This document shows, in pieces, positions 38,270 to 45,941 of a DNA stretch of 64,000 nt. A program made the position numbers and the translations under genes. The stretch's first letter is position 1. Each line of letters starts with the position of its first letter. Where the stretch lies: NCBI RefSeq assembly GCF_002884495.1, contig NZ_KZ614145.1, positions 3,300,423-3,364,422 on the forward strand. The letters are read 5' to 3'. The notes under the pieces are model-generated. The model was given only the letters and a program-made list of their open reading frames with translations. It searched no databases and had not been told where the DNA came from. Source of the DNA: Rummeliibacillus pycnus (lineage in GTDB: Bacteria > Bacillota > Bacilli > Bacillales_A > Planococcaceae).

Positions 38270-39199
38270 GTGTCCAAAATTATTGAACTAATAGACGACT
38301 TCCGTCTTAATCAGCAGATTCAAAGTCGGAAAAAGGCGTATATCGATTTATGTATTTGGCGCTTGAATGATTTTAAGGAGTATATGAAAAGTGAATTTGA
38401 CGTTGATGAAGTGGAAGAAGTCAAAGCGATACACGTTAAACGCTATATACAGTCGCGTCAAGAGGCGGGCACCGAGCAGAACATCACGATAAACAATCGT
38501 ATTGCTACGCTAAAGGTATTTTTTAATTACGTAGTCGAGGAAGAGTATGTCGACGAATCCGATAATCCAATGCGCCGAATAAAGAACTTAAAAGAGGATA
38601 AGCGGGTTATCATCACGTTCAATGACGATGAGGTAACGCGGATTATAAACGACGTGAAAGAAGAAACGTATTCAAACATACGCGATAAGCTAATTCTTAT
38701 TTGCTTATTTGAGACGGGTTGTAGGGTGAGTGAGCTTTGCAATATAAAGAACGACGATATAGCTAGGAAGCACATTTTAATACACGGAAAAGGCAGTAAG
38801 GAGCGTCTCGTTTATATTAGCAAGACTATGCGGAGGTATATGCGCAAGTATGACGAGATGAAAAAGAAGCGATTCAAGCATAAAGCTGCGGACGAGATTG
38901 AGGATTATTACTTTTTAGATCAGTCAGCAGTACAACTATCACGCTCACGCATTAACAAGATATTAAAAGAGCATTGCCGTAATGCTGGCGTTAGAAAAGA
39001 GATACGATGCTCTCCGCACGATTGCCGTCATTACTATGCGCAGAAACAGTTACGCAATGGAATCGATGTATACAGCCTCAGCCGTCTTTTAGGCCATTTT
39101 GATACGCAGATAACATCTAAGTATCTGAGAGGTTTAGAGCAATCAGACATCTTAGAAATAGGGCGTCTACATAGTCCGCTGAACGATATGGGTATTTGA
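38270..39199 (+). CDS. int: Tyrosine recombinase/integrase of the element
   Basis: 309 residues from GTG 38270 after AAGGGGGAG. N-terminal SAM-like/core-binding domain (about 1-95) and catalytic domain with Arg152 (ETGCRVSEL), His250-x-x-Arg253 (HDCRHYYA), His276 (LLGHFD) and nucleophile Tyr285 (SKYLRG). All catalytic residues are present, so it should be active. It is shorter than Tn916-type integrases because it lacks the arm-binding domain expected of those, though arm-like repeats exist. It lies 160 bases inside attL. Confidence 0.92.
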   Translation: MSKIIELIDDFRLNQQIQSRKKAYIDLCIWRLNDFKEYMKSEFDVDEVEEVKAIHVKRYIQSRQEAGTEQNITINNRIATLKVFFNYVVEEEYVDESDNPMRRIKNLKEDKRVIITFNDDEVTRIINDVKEETYSNIRDKLILICLFETGCRVSELCNIKNDDIARKHILIHGKGSKERLVYISKTMRRYMRKYDEMKKKRFKHKAADEIEDYYFLDQSAVQLSRSRINKILKEHCRNAGVRKEIRCSPHDCRHYYAQKQLRNGIDVYSLSRLLGHFDTQITSKYLRGLEQSDILEIGRLHSPLNDMGI

Positions 39200-39203
39200 A
39201 AAT

Positions 39204-39237
39204 AAAAAAAGGACCAGCACTCACAATGCTAATCCTT
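39204..39237 (-). terminator. Terminator of the leftward repressor transcript
   Basis: On the minus strand AAGGATTAGCA pairs with TGCTGGTCCTT (two mismatches) and is followed by TTTTTTTATTTT. It stops the leftward transcript of the repressor region before the integrase gene. Confidence 0.7.
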
Positions 39238-39406
39238 CAATACTCAATTTGCTTACACACCTAATGAAAACAGAATATGAGTATCTGATATGCCTTCATT
39301 TTACTTGAAAAAAAGTAAAAATGCAAAGGTCTGCTTTCCTATTGTCTTTTTTAGGATGCTCCGTCTTGGTCGCCCATTAACAGGACGTTAAATTAAACTG
39401 GTCAGG

Positions 39407-39892
39407 TTATGACTTAGCCGCCGCAATAATTAAGTCTAGGTTACATATAAACGTTTTCTCATTCGCGTTTGTAGCTGAATAGTGAAGCGCAACTAGGATA
39501 GCGCGGAGTGGAAGGTCTGGACTGTTACGGCAGTCGTAGGGCGTATCATAGACTATATATTTGCTGAGTTCCTTTATAACGGATAAGCATTGACGAGTAT
39601 TGCAACGATCTGTATACGAGGTATATACGAACTGCTGGGGCAGAAGTGAGCAGTAGATACGCAGAGTCGAAAGATTCGCAACTGAATGAGAGCATACGAT
39701 ACTCGTCCGTTTCCCGACGCTTAATGCAGTTGTCTGTCTGTTTAGTAGATTCGTATTTTTTGAGTCCGCTAGACTAGGCAGACAAACTTTTGCTCCGAGC
39801 CTGAACCGGTTAGCCCTCAGCTTAATGCCAAAATTCAAAAGAAAAAACAAGAGATAAAATACATAAAAATTAAAAGACACTACGGAGATCAT
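39407..39892 (-). CDS. Unrecognised protein encoded behind the repressor
   Basis: 161 codons; its ATG overlaps the end of the repressor gene by four bases (ATGA on the minus strand), and a leftward terminator lies downstream, both arguing that it is translated. It begins with a hydrophobic stretch (VSFNFYVFYLLFFLLNFGI) that could be a membrane anchor or signal, then a Cys- and Ser-rich region. No domain is recognised; no HExxH protease motif of ImmA type is present. It could still be a spurious frame. Confidence 0.4.
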   Translation of the reverse strand: MISVVSFNFYVFYLLFFLLNFGIKLRANRFRLGAKVCLPSLADSKNTNLLNRQTTALSVGKRTSIVCSHSVANLSTLRIYCSLLPQQFVYTSYTDRCNTRQCLSVIKELSKYIVYDTPYDCRNSPDLPLRAILVALHYSATNANEKTFICNLDLIIAAAKS

Positions 39893-40113
39893 TCCACGGT
39901 GTCTTTTTTTATTTCTATTAATTCGCTAATATCATCAATTTCTAATGCGTCAGATATCTTCGCAAGTGAATCCAGTGTAATACGTTTTTGCTTGTTATTT
40001 ACTAGCTCACTAATTGCTCGGGTAGTAACGCCTGTTAATTCAGCTAACTGTTTTTGCTCCATTTTATGTACGGTTAATAACTCCGCAAGTTTAATGCGTA
40101 TGACACGACTCAT
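39889..40113 (-). CDS. XRE/cI-like transcriptional repressor
   Basis: 74 residues, essentially one Cro/cI-type HTH (MEQKQLAELTGVTTRAISELVNNKQKRITLDSLAKISDALEI). It is the only leftward regulator facing the element's main rightward operon, across a 137-base region with three 17-bp operators. Expected role: keep the element's early genes off and regulate itself. Confidence 0.88.
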   Translation of the reverse strand: MSRVIRIKLAELLTVHKMEQKQLAELTGVTTRAISELVNNKQKRITLDSLAKISDALEIDDISELIEIKKDTVE

Positions 40114-40135
40114 ACAAACACCTCATTTCACTTTT

Positions 40136-40238
40136 ATAATACCTCACAAAAAATAATTACGTCAAATGTAATTTTAACTGTTGACAATTACGACTAACGG
40201 AATTAAGATATGTATATAGAGATTACGACAAACGTAAT
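40136..40238. promoter_or_regulatory. Divergent promoter region with three repressor operators
   Basis: Three related 17-bp dyads with consensus ATTACG-N5-CGTAAT lie at 40156-40172 (ATTACGTCAAATGTAAT), 40187-40203 (ATTACGACTAACGGAAT) and 40222-40238 (ATTACGACAAACGTAAT). The rightward promoter is TTGACA (40181-40186), 17 bases, TAAGAT (40204-40209), so the middle operator fills the spacer exactly. The leftward promoter is TTGACG (minus strand 40165-40160), 18 bases, TATTAT (40141-40136), whose -35 is overlapped by the first operator. Confidence 0.85.
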
Positions 40239-40250
40239 TGAGGAGGGAGC

Positions 40251-40373
40251 ATGAAGTTAATAAACGCATTAGACTCTTATTTCTTTGATGGTCCAGCTTG
40301 TTTAAGTGATCGTATCTGGTTTTATGGCGGTATTTTAACAATGATTTTTGTAGCATTAATCACACTAATTTAG
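40251..40373 (+). CDS. Small membrane protein, first early gene
   Basis: 40 residues, directly after the third operator and GAGGAGGGAGC. The second half is a single hydrophobic helix (WFYGGILTMIFVALITLI). Stop and next RBS overlap (TAGGAGG), so it is part of the early operon. Function unknown. Confidence 0.6.
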   Translation: MKLINALDSYFFDGPACLSDRIWFYGGILTMIFVALITLI

Positions 40374-40384
40374 GAGGCAATAAT

Positions 40385-40567
40385 ATGCAGATTAAATACG
40401 TAAAAACAGTTGTAGGTTGGTATAACGTCTACATCATCAAAACAGGCGAAGTAATCAATATGAATCCAGAACAATTCGCAGCTCTTTGCCCTAATGTTTC
40501 TCGTAAATCTCGTTTAGGATGTTTAGAAATTAGCGTATCAAAAGCCGAGAAGTTATTTGTAGCTTAA
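40385..40567 (+). CDS. Small hypothetical protein
   Basis: 60 residues with TAGGAGGCAATAAT upstream. Soluble, begins QIKYVKTVVGWYNVYIIKTGEV. No family recognised. Between the first early gene and another small gene, in the same operon. Confidence 0.6.
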   Translation: MQIKYVKTVVGWYNVYIIKTGEVINMNPEQFAALCPNVSRKSRLGCLEISVSKAEKLFVA

Positions 40568-40587
40568 TAAAAAGGGAGGAATTATAA

Positions 40588-40860
40588 ATGAACTTATTCT
40601 CAGAAGCAAAAGCAGTAAACCACATTGACCTTGACGGAGTAACTATTTTTACAACTGAACGCACAATCGCGATTGACGGAGAAATTGAAGTTTCACGCTT
40701 TGAGCACGAAGGAGAAATTGAACAATTCGTATTACGTATTCCGACGTTAGAGATCGAAGCAACGCCAGCAGTTGCGCATCTATTTGATGGGCGCTATATC
40801 GCAGCTAGTGAACTTCTAAATACATTTATCGCTAATTCAACGTCAATCGACTACGTATAA
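40588..40860 (+). CDS. Small hypothetical acidic protein
   Basis: 90 residues, AAGGGAGGAATTATAA upstream. Acidic, alternating beta-like sequence; no family recognised. Last of three small early genes; the 170-base gap after it may hold a transfer or replication site. Confidence 0.6.
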   Translation: MNLFSEAKAVNHIDLDGVTIFTTERTIAIDGEIEVSRFEHEGEIEQFVLRIPTLEIEATPAVAHLFDGRYIAASELLNTFIANSTSIDYV

Positions 40861-41030
40861 AAGACTACCTGATGGACTGCCCGATTGATGTCCACCCGAC
40901 CATATAAAACGGGAAGGTTGAAGAAGCCTTTATATCAACGCATTGAAGCTGTTTTTAGACTTCTCAATCGCTGCAACTCTTATGTAATAAGAGAACCCGT
41001 GGCGCAATAAGAAACGAAAGGAGTGCCCGC
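40861..41030 (+). other. Gap before ftsK-like gene with hairpins; candidate transfer origin
   Basis: Contains a perfect hairpin CTCTTAT-GTA-ATAAGAG (40977-40993) without a T run and a second small dyad CCCG ... CGGG (about 40897-40914). Position directly before coupling-protein and relaxation genes makes oriT possible, but no nick-site family is recognised. Confidence 0.3.
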
Positions 41031-42323
41031 TTGCTTTTTGAAATTATAACAACTGGATTGATGGGCGGAATAGCATTAAAAGCATTTGCGAAAAAGAATG
41101 GTCTAGCACAAAACGATAGCGGGAAGATACAACGAATCATATCGCTAAGCGGTCTTAATGTGAAAGACGGCAAAGACACGCTAACAACACAGCTTATCCG
41201 TAAAAAGCATTACGAATGGGGATGGGAGTATAAATATAGGATTCCGCTAGGACGGAGCTTTGACGATTACCAGGCGAAAATGAATGTGCTTGAAGATGGC
41301 TTGAATAATCGCCGTCAACGCATCACGCTTAACGATTTAAAGGAGCTACAGCTTGATGGCAGTATTATCGAAAGCCTTAAAACGCTATGGAATAACAAAC
41401 TCGCGGAAAGAAAGGAAATCGAGCTAGCTTTTGACGGGCTCTTAATAATACGCGTCTACAATGAGCCGATGCCGAAAGAAGTGGCGTTTCAAGCCGGAGA
41501 AGGTTGGCGAGTACCAGTCGGCATAACTCGCGACAAGAACGCTTTTAAATACCACGATTTTGAACAAATACCGCATATGGTCTTAGGTGGCGCTACTCGA
41601 TACGGAAAATCAAACTTTATAAACGCCATGATTACGAGTTTAATACAGAGCGAGCCGGATCACGTCAATTTATTCTTAATTGATTTAAAGGGCGGCGTTG
41701 AGCTTTGTGATTACGACAATTTGTCGCAAACGCAGTCTATTGCGTATGAACCGGAAGAAGCACTCGCAACACTACAAACGGCTTATGAAAAAATGCGAGA
41801 AATACAGCGCCAATTAAGGGCGAAAGGTAAAAAGAATGTGCAAGAAGGCGGAATTAAGGAGCGTTATTTTATCATTATTGATGAGGTTGGTGAGTTAAAT
41901 CCGCTTGAAGCCGTTACACGCGAAGAAAAACTACTTAAGCAAGAATGCCAAACGCTAATGTCGCAGATTGCTAGGCTTGGCGCAGGGCTAGGCTTTAGGC
42001 AGATATTAGCGACACAATATCCGACTGGCGACGTTATTCCGCGTCAATGCAAGCAGAATAGCGATGCTAAGCTATCATTCCGAGTACAATCGGCAACGGC
42101 TTCGCGTGTCGTATTAGATGAAACAGGCGCCGAGCTATTACCAATGATTAAGGGGCGCGCTATCTATCAGACGGCAGATAGGCGGGAAATATTGCAGACA
42201 CCACTTATTAGCTCGGAAATTATTAACGAAACTATTACTCCGCATAAGGAGGCACAGAAGGTTGCGATTAAAAAAGTTGAGCCAGCGCGACGAACAAATA
42301 CTGTTACATTTGAAAGAGTTTGA
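41031..42323 (+). CDS. FtsK/SpoIIIE-type DNA translocase (TcpA-like coupling protein)
   Basis: 430 residues from TTG 41031, seven bases after AAAGGAG. Walker A GATRYGKS (187-194, Lys193), the LIDLKGG motif, Walker B YFIIIDEVGEL (Asp284, Glu285) and a later ATQYPTGDVIPRQCK sensor segment show a complete FtsK motor. One short hydrophobic stretch (LFEIITTGLMGGIAL) at the N-terminus may anchor it. In Gram-positive conjugative elements such proteins pump the DNA strand during transfer; in small phages related motors package or extrude DNA. Its 3' end overlaps the next gene by 62 bases. Confidence 0.87.
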   Translation: MLFEIITTGLMGGIALKAFAKKNGLAQNDSGKIQRIISLSGLNVKDGKDTLTTQLIRKKHYEWGWEYKYRIPLGRSFDDYQAKMNVLEDGLNNRRQRITLNDLKELQLDGSIIESLKTLWNNKLAERKEIELAFDGLLIIRVYNEPMPKEVAFQAGEGWRVPVGITRDKNAFKYHDFEQIPHMVLGGATRYGKSNFINAMITSLIQSEPDHVNLFLIDLKGGVELCDYDNLSQTQSIAYEPEEALATLQTAYEKMREIQRQLRAKGKKNVQEGGIKERYFIIIDEVGELNPLEAVTREEKLLKQECQTLMSQIARLGAGLGFRQILATQYPTGDVIPRQCKQNSDAKLSFRVQSATASRVVLDETGAELLPMIKGRAIYQTADRREILQTPLISSEIINETITPHKEAQKVAIKKVEPARRTNTVTFERV

Positions 42324-42864
42324 CTTTCTGACTCGCGATCAACTTAACCGAACTTTCCAGCTTGGCACAAAGCGCAATACCAATCGAGTGCTTCAAAACT
42401 TAGCGCCATTTCTTAAGAATATCCGCGAAGGCTATCAGTCCATTTATTATCTAAGCAAGTTAGGGCGTGAGTATGTAGATTGCGAGAAAATCCGAAAGAA
42501 GGGCGGTCATGTTCAGCATGCTATTATGCGGAATGAGTTTTATATCTTCTTTGGCTATCCTAGCGATTGGCAAAACGAAATCAAGGTATCAGACGGCCAT
42601 ACGTCTGTTATCGTTGACGCTATGTTTACTAAGAATAATTTGCTCAACTTTTTAGAGGTTGATCGGTTGCAGACGATGAAAGAAAACGCGAGCAAAGTTC
42701 GAAGGTTTGAAGAACTGCATAGAAACGGACTACTAGAGCAGAAGTTGTTTTACTTTCCGCGAATCATATGGCTGACGACTACCGAATTAAGGCGCAAGAA
42801 GCTCGCTGAATTATGCAAAGGACTACCGAAAGTTAAAGTGTTTACGTATGACGAAATCATATAA
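42262..42864 (+). CDS. Replication-relaxation family protein
   Basis: 200 residues; TTG start nine bases after AAGGAGG inside the ftsK-like gene. An N-terminal winged helix (LSQRDEQILLHLKEFDFLTRDQLNRTF, then YYLSKLGREYV) and a C-terminal region with NEFYIFFGYP, VIVDAMF, NFLEVDR resemble the Replic_Relax family found beside FtsK/TcpA genes on Gram-positive mobile elements. Likely acts at the origin during replication or relaxation. The 62-base overlap with the motor gene argues for coupled function. Confidence 0.75.
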   Translation: MRLKKLSQRDEQILLHLKEFDFLTRDQLNRTFQLGTKRNTNRVLQNLAPFLKNIREGYQSIYYLSKLGREYVDCEKIRKKGGHVQHAIMRNEFYIFFGYPSDWQNEIKVSDGHTSVIVDAMFTKNNLLNFLEVDRLQTMKENASKVRRFEELHRNGLLEQKLFYFPRIIWLTTTELRRKKLAELCKGLPKVKVFTYDEII

Positions 42865-42879
42865 CGAAAGGAAGATGTA

Positions 42880-43395
42880 ATGTTATTTAAAAAGAGAAGC
42901 AAAGTAGAAGTAGTACCGGAGAGCGAATGGACGGATTTTAGCGAAGTGGAGCAATATGCAACCAAAAAACAATTAGCGGTTGCTATGTGTGTGCCCACTG
43001 TGGCGAGCGTTGGGTTATTAGCTCACCGGTTATTAGCGGATAGTACACATCATGTAATGGCGGCCAGTGCTAGCGCTCCAATAATGCCGGTTAGTGCTCC
43101 GATGCCGACGCATGCAGTGGTAACAGCGGCCAATTCGATAGGAGATCCGACGGGCGTAGTTGCAAATGCGTCGTTGGATCTGTTGGCAACGATACTCGAT
43201 CCGATTATTGATATTTTAGTAGCGATTAGCTTTCCGGTTGCTAGCGTTATCATGGTAGGCGCGTGCTTCTTCTTCATGTTTGGTAATAGCGAGAAGGCGT
43301 GGAGCATGATAATGAATGCCGGTCTTGGCTACGTTTTAATACAAGTATCTCCGCTATTCTTAGAGATATTGCGCAAGGTTGGCGAGGCAGTATAA
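42880..43395 (+). CDS. Small membrane protein, possibly pilin-like (VirB2/TrbC type)
   Basis: 171 residues. One hydrophobic segment near residues 31-50, a Pro/Ala/Ser-rich region (about 60-85), then two helices (DPIIDILVAISFPVASVIMVGACFFFMFG and AWSMIMNAGLGYVLIQVSPLFLEILRKV). A cleaved leader plus two close helices is the layout of conjugative pilins, and the operon position after the DNA motor fits. No sequence motif proves it; a phage coat-like or holin-like role is an alternative. Confidence 0.5.
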   Translation: MLFKKRSKVEVVPESEWTDFSEVEQYATKKQLAVAMCVPTVASVGLLAHRLLADSTHHVMAASASAPIMPVSAPMPTHAVVTAANSIGDPTGVVANASLDLLATILDPIIDILVAISFPVASVIMVGACFFFMFGNSEKAWSMIMNAGLGYVLIQVSPLFLEILRKVGEAV

Positions 43396-44069
43396 ATTTT
43401 CATAAAAATAGAAAAAATATCCGCGAAAGTGTTAAACGTTCTAAACACTCGCCGATATATAACGTAGGACTATATTTTCCTCGGTCCTATACTTCTATTT
43501 TTAACTTCAATTATCGCTTTCTGCGAAAAATCAAATTATTATTATTGGGATTTTATGTAAAAAATACTTGCACATTTTTATAGGGAAAAGTTTTGTCACT
43601 ATCCTTGCGAAAACCATAAGAAATTTTTGACGTGTTCACAAGTTTGTCACAAACTCATAGTAGTATTGTCATTTTTTCTCCTAAAATTTGGAACGTGTCG
43701 ACGCTTATAGAGGGGAGGGTAATTTTTTAAAGGCGGTAATCCGTCGAAAGTTCAAAATCGAGCTAAAAAGAAATGCCCAATTAAATTCCCCTTTGATTTT
43801 AGCGTTCAGAGACGTTTTACACACGATTTAGATAGATTATAGCTGAAACACCTTAAAACGCGTCTGAGAGCTTTATTCAACGCTAGAATTAAGTCTAGTA
43901 TTTATTTGATATTTTAATAGTTTTGAATTTGTTAATTATCGGCGGAATTTCATTCAATAACGCCGTATTTTTATCATGCCTTTTCATGCTCATTTGCATA
44001 TTTTAGGCGATTTTAATGTTTGTACTACAATCATAGTCGTTAATTCGGCGGAAGTCAAGGAGGAAACGT
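43396..44069. other. Long non-coding region, candidate replication or transfer origin
   Basis: 674 bases without a convincing gene, exceptional for this compact element. It has several hairpins: AGTGTT/AACACT (near 43429-43451), TAGGAC/GTCCTA (near 43466-43490) and CGGCG/CGCCG (43940-43965). A GC skewed run GAGGGGAGGG and a repeated TTAATT(AT)CGGCGGAA (near 43932 and 44040) are also seen. The end carries the promoter and RBS of the following primase operon. Confidence 0.45.
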
Positions 44070-44261
44070 ATGAGCAAAGACAATTTTATTTTCGTTGAGG
44101 TCGGTTTATTGCCGGTGTTGAGAAAGGCAGGCATTAAAGCGCTGCAGATTTTAAACGGAGAATGTATCGCAGTAATTCCGTACAGCGAGCTAGCGCTAGA
44201 AACTTTAGAAAAATACGAGCGCAAGCGTTACTATGCGCCAGCCGTGGAGGATTACGAATAA
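44070..44261 (+). CDS. Small hypothetical protein upstream of primase
   Basis: 63 residues after AAGGAGGAAACGT. FIFVEVGLLPVLRKAGIKALQILNGECIAVIPYSELALETLEK; no family recognised. Its TAA overlaps the next ATG by one base, so it is in the primase operon. Confidence 0.6.
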   Translation: MSKDNFIFVEVGLLPVLRKAGIKALQILNGECIAVIPYSELALETLEKYERKRYYAPAVEDYE

Positions 44262-44428
44262 TGGAGAAACGCTACATTTTAAACCTTAACTTTGCCCGCA
44301 AGCTAATGCGCGAGGGATTCCGGATCATTGACGTTGAAACATCACGAAGTCAACAGGGACGAGTCGCGTTCGTATTTGAAGCAACGGAAGAACTAAAAAA
44401 CTATTTATCGAAGGGGAGAAACGCATGA
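44261..44428 (+). CDS. Small hypothetical protein overlapping primase
   Basis: 55 residues; TAATG junction with the preceding gene and ATGA junction with the primase gene. Charged, MEKRYILNLNFARKLMREGFRIIDVETSR. Longer upstream starts in this frame lie inside the previous gene. No family recognised; possibly a primase accessory. Confidence 0.6.
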   Translation: MEKRYILNLNFARKLMREGFRIIDVETSRSQQGRVAFVFEATEELKNYLSKGRNA

Positions 44429-45858
44429 ACAAATTACAGCAAAATGGACACAGCGAAACAATCGAAAAACTTAACGAACTTTACATCAGCACTCGACGCA
44501 AGTATATCATGCAGACTGAAACGGGCTACGTTACGTTTAACCGGGATAAGATTTCGACTATATGGACACTAAATGACGGCATGATTGCGAATCACCTAGC
44601 TGGCTCAAAAACTTACGGCATCTTTAACGGAAATCACTATAACAAATTTATCACGTTTGATGTTGATTATGCAGACGATCAGGAAATGGCGCGCTGGGCT
44701 ACATTGAACGTTATTCGCGTTCTGCAAGACGAATTCAATATAAGCGCTAATGATATTCACGTTAGCTTTTCCGGCAATAAAGGCTACCACGTCGACCTAT
44801 TCTTTGATATGCAAATATCGGCGGAGGAAGCACGCCGATTCTATACGCAAGTAATTAATGCGGCAGGACTACCGGCTGAAAAAGTAGAGTTCCGTCCTAC
44901 CTGGACACAAGCGGTAAAACTTCCGCTAGGGATCCATTTGAAAACAGGGCGCCATTGTTGGTTTGTGGACCGCGAAACACTAGAGCCTATCGAATCATTC
45001 GACTATCTAAACGAAGTTGAGCCGATGGACAGCGCCTTGATTTTAGATGCGCTTATCGAATTGACTGACGAGCAAGAGGCAGAGTTTGAGCGCGTGGTCC
45101 GTGAGACAGATACGAGCGTCAACGTGGTTAATACTTCGGATGCCTACGCTAAAGCAATGAAAATACTGGACGCCGGGCAGTTGCTTGAATCAGGCACACG
45201 TCATACAACGACAGTCCTGCTAGCGTCATTCTTTAATTCGCAAGGCTTTGAGCGTGACGAGGCAGTCGATACGATTATGGAAGTCCTTTACCATACGCCC
45301 CCGGAATATTTCAGCGAAGGCAGCGAGGCAGATATGTGGGAGTGTGAAGCTATCCGCTTAGTAGACTTAGCGTTTGACCGCGACTATAAGCTCGGCAATG
45401 ATGACCAAGAAATTACGATTTATAAGTCCGAAATGCTAGCGGTACTTAACGCCGGCACATTCCGCCAAAAGCAAATGGCATACGCAATGCTCGTCACCTC
45501 AAAAAGATACGGCGAAACCTTCTATTTAACGATGTCTACCGCAAGCAAAATGACGGGGGCTGCACATGCCACAGTAAATAGCGCTATTAAGAAGCTCGTT
45601 GAAATCGGCTTTATCGAATACGTGCGAAAAGGTGAAATTGACAAAGCGCAGTCACGACAGAAGGGGCGCCCGATCTATAAAGCGAATCGATATCGCCTTT
45701 TAATAGACAAACCGCAAGCCGGCGAGAACTCGGTTGATGTAAAGCCTGCTGCCAATATTACCGATGTGACAACCGCGCTATTTGAACTTAAAGAGGTTCG
45801 TAGTTTAGTAGGACGTACAGAGTTTACTAACCGTTGGAAGCCGGTCTACGCTTCATAG
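44425..45858 (+). CDS. AEP-type primase / replication initiator
   Basis: 477 residues, ATGA overlap with the previous gene and AAGGGGAGAAACGC upstream. The N-terminal half is an archaeo-eukaryotic primase fold: FDVDY (Asp79, Asp81, metal ligands), SFSGNKGYH (114-122), and VKLPLGIHLKTGRHCWFVD. The middle resembles a PriCT-like helical region and the C-terminus is a winged helix (LTMSTASKMTGAAHATVNSAIKKLVEIGFIEYV). This domain order suits plasmid and phage primases that also recognise the origin. It ends four bases before the left 52-bp inverted repeat. Confidence 0.82.
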   Translation: MNKLQQNGHSETIEKLNELYISTRRKYIMQTETGYVTFNRDKISTIWTLNDGMIANHLAGSKTYGIFNGNHYNKFITFDVDYADDQEMARWATLNVIRVLQDEFNISANDIHVSFSGNKGYHVDLFFDMQISAEEARRFYTQVINAAGLPAEKVEFRPTWTQAVKLPLGIHLKTGRHCWFVDRETLEPIESFDYLNEVEPMDSALILDALIELTDEQEAEFERVVRETDTSVNVVNTSDAYAKAMKILDAGQLLESGTRHTTTVLLASFFNSQGFERDEAVDTIMEVLYHTPPEYFSEGSEADMWECEAIRLVDLAFDRDYKLGNDDQEITIYKSEMLAVLNAGTFRQKQMAYAMLVTSKRYGETFYLTMSTASKMTGAAHATVNSAIKKLVEIGFIEYVRKGEIDKAQSRQKGRPIYKANRYRLLIDKPQAGENSVDVKPAANITDVTTALFELKEVRSLVGRTEFTNRWKPVYAS

Positions 45859-45861
45859 CGC

Positions 45862-45913
45862 TACTAACGTTATACCTAATATATATAGTTATTATGTTCA
45901 AAAACGTGCACTT
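45862..45913 (+). repeat. Left inverted repeat of the tail-gene module
   Basis: 52 bases beginning TACTAACGTTATACC and ending AAAAACGTGCACTT. The reverse complement of 52882-52932 matches it at 48 positions (one indel, three substitutions). Between them lie 6.97 kb with all genes on the plus strand. Confidence 0.88.
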
Positions 45914-45941
45914 AAAAACAGCGAAAAGGGGACAGCTAAAT

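Noticed and set aside
43299-43583. 94-codon plus-strand ORF after the pilin-like gene
   Set aside because: It starts inside the preceding gene in another frame, has no ribosome binding site and runs over hairpins.
43396-44069. CRISPR-like array in the non-coding block
   Set aside because: The repeated motif is short and irregular, with no regular spacers and no cas genes.
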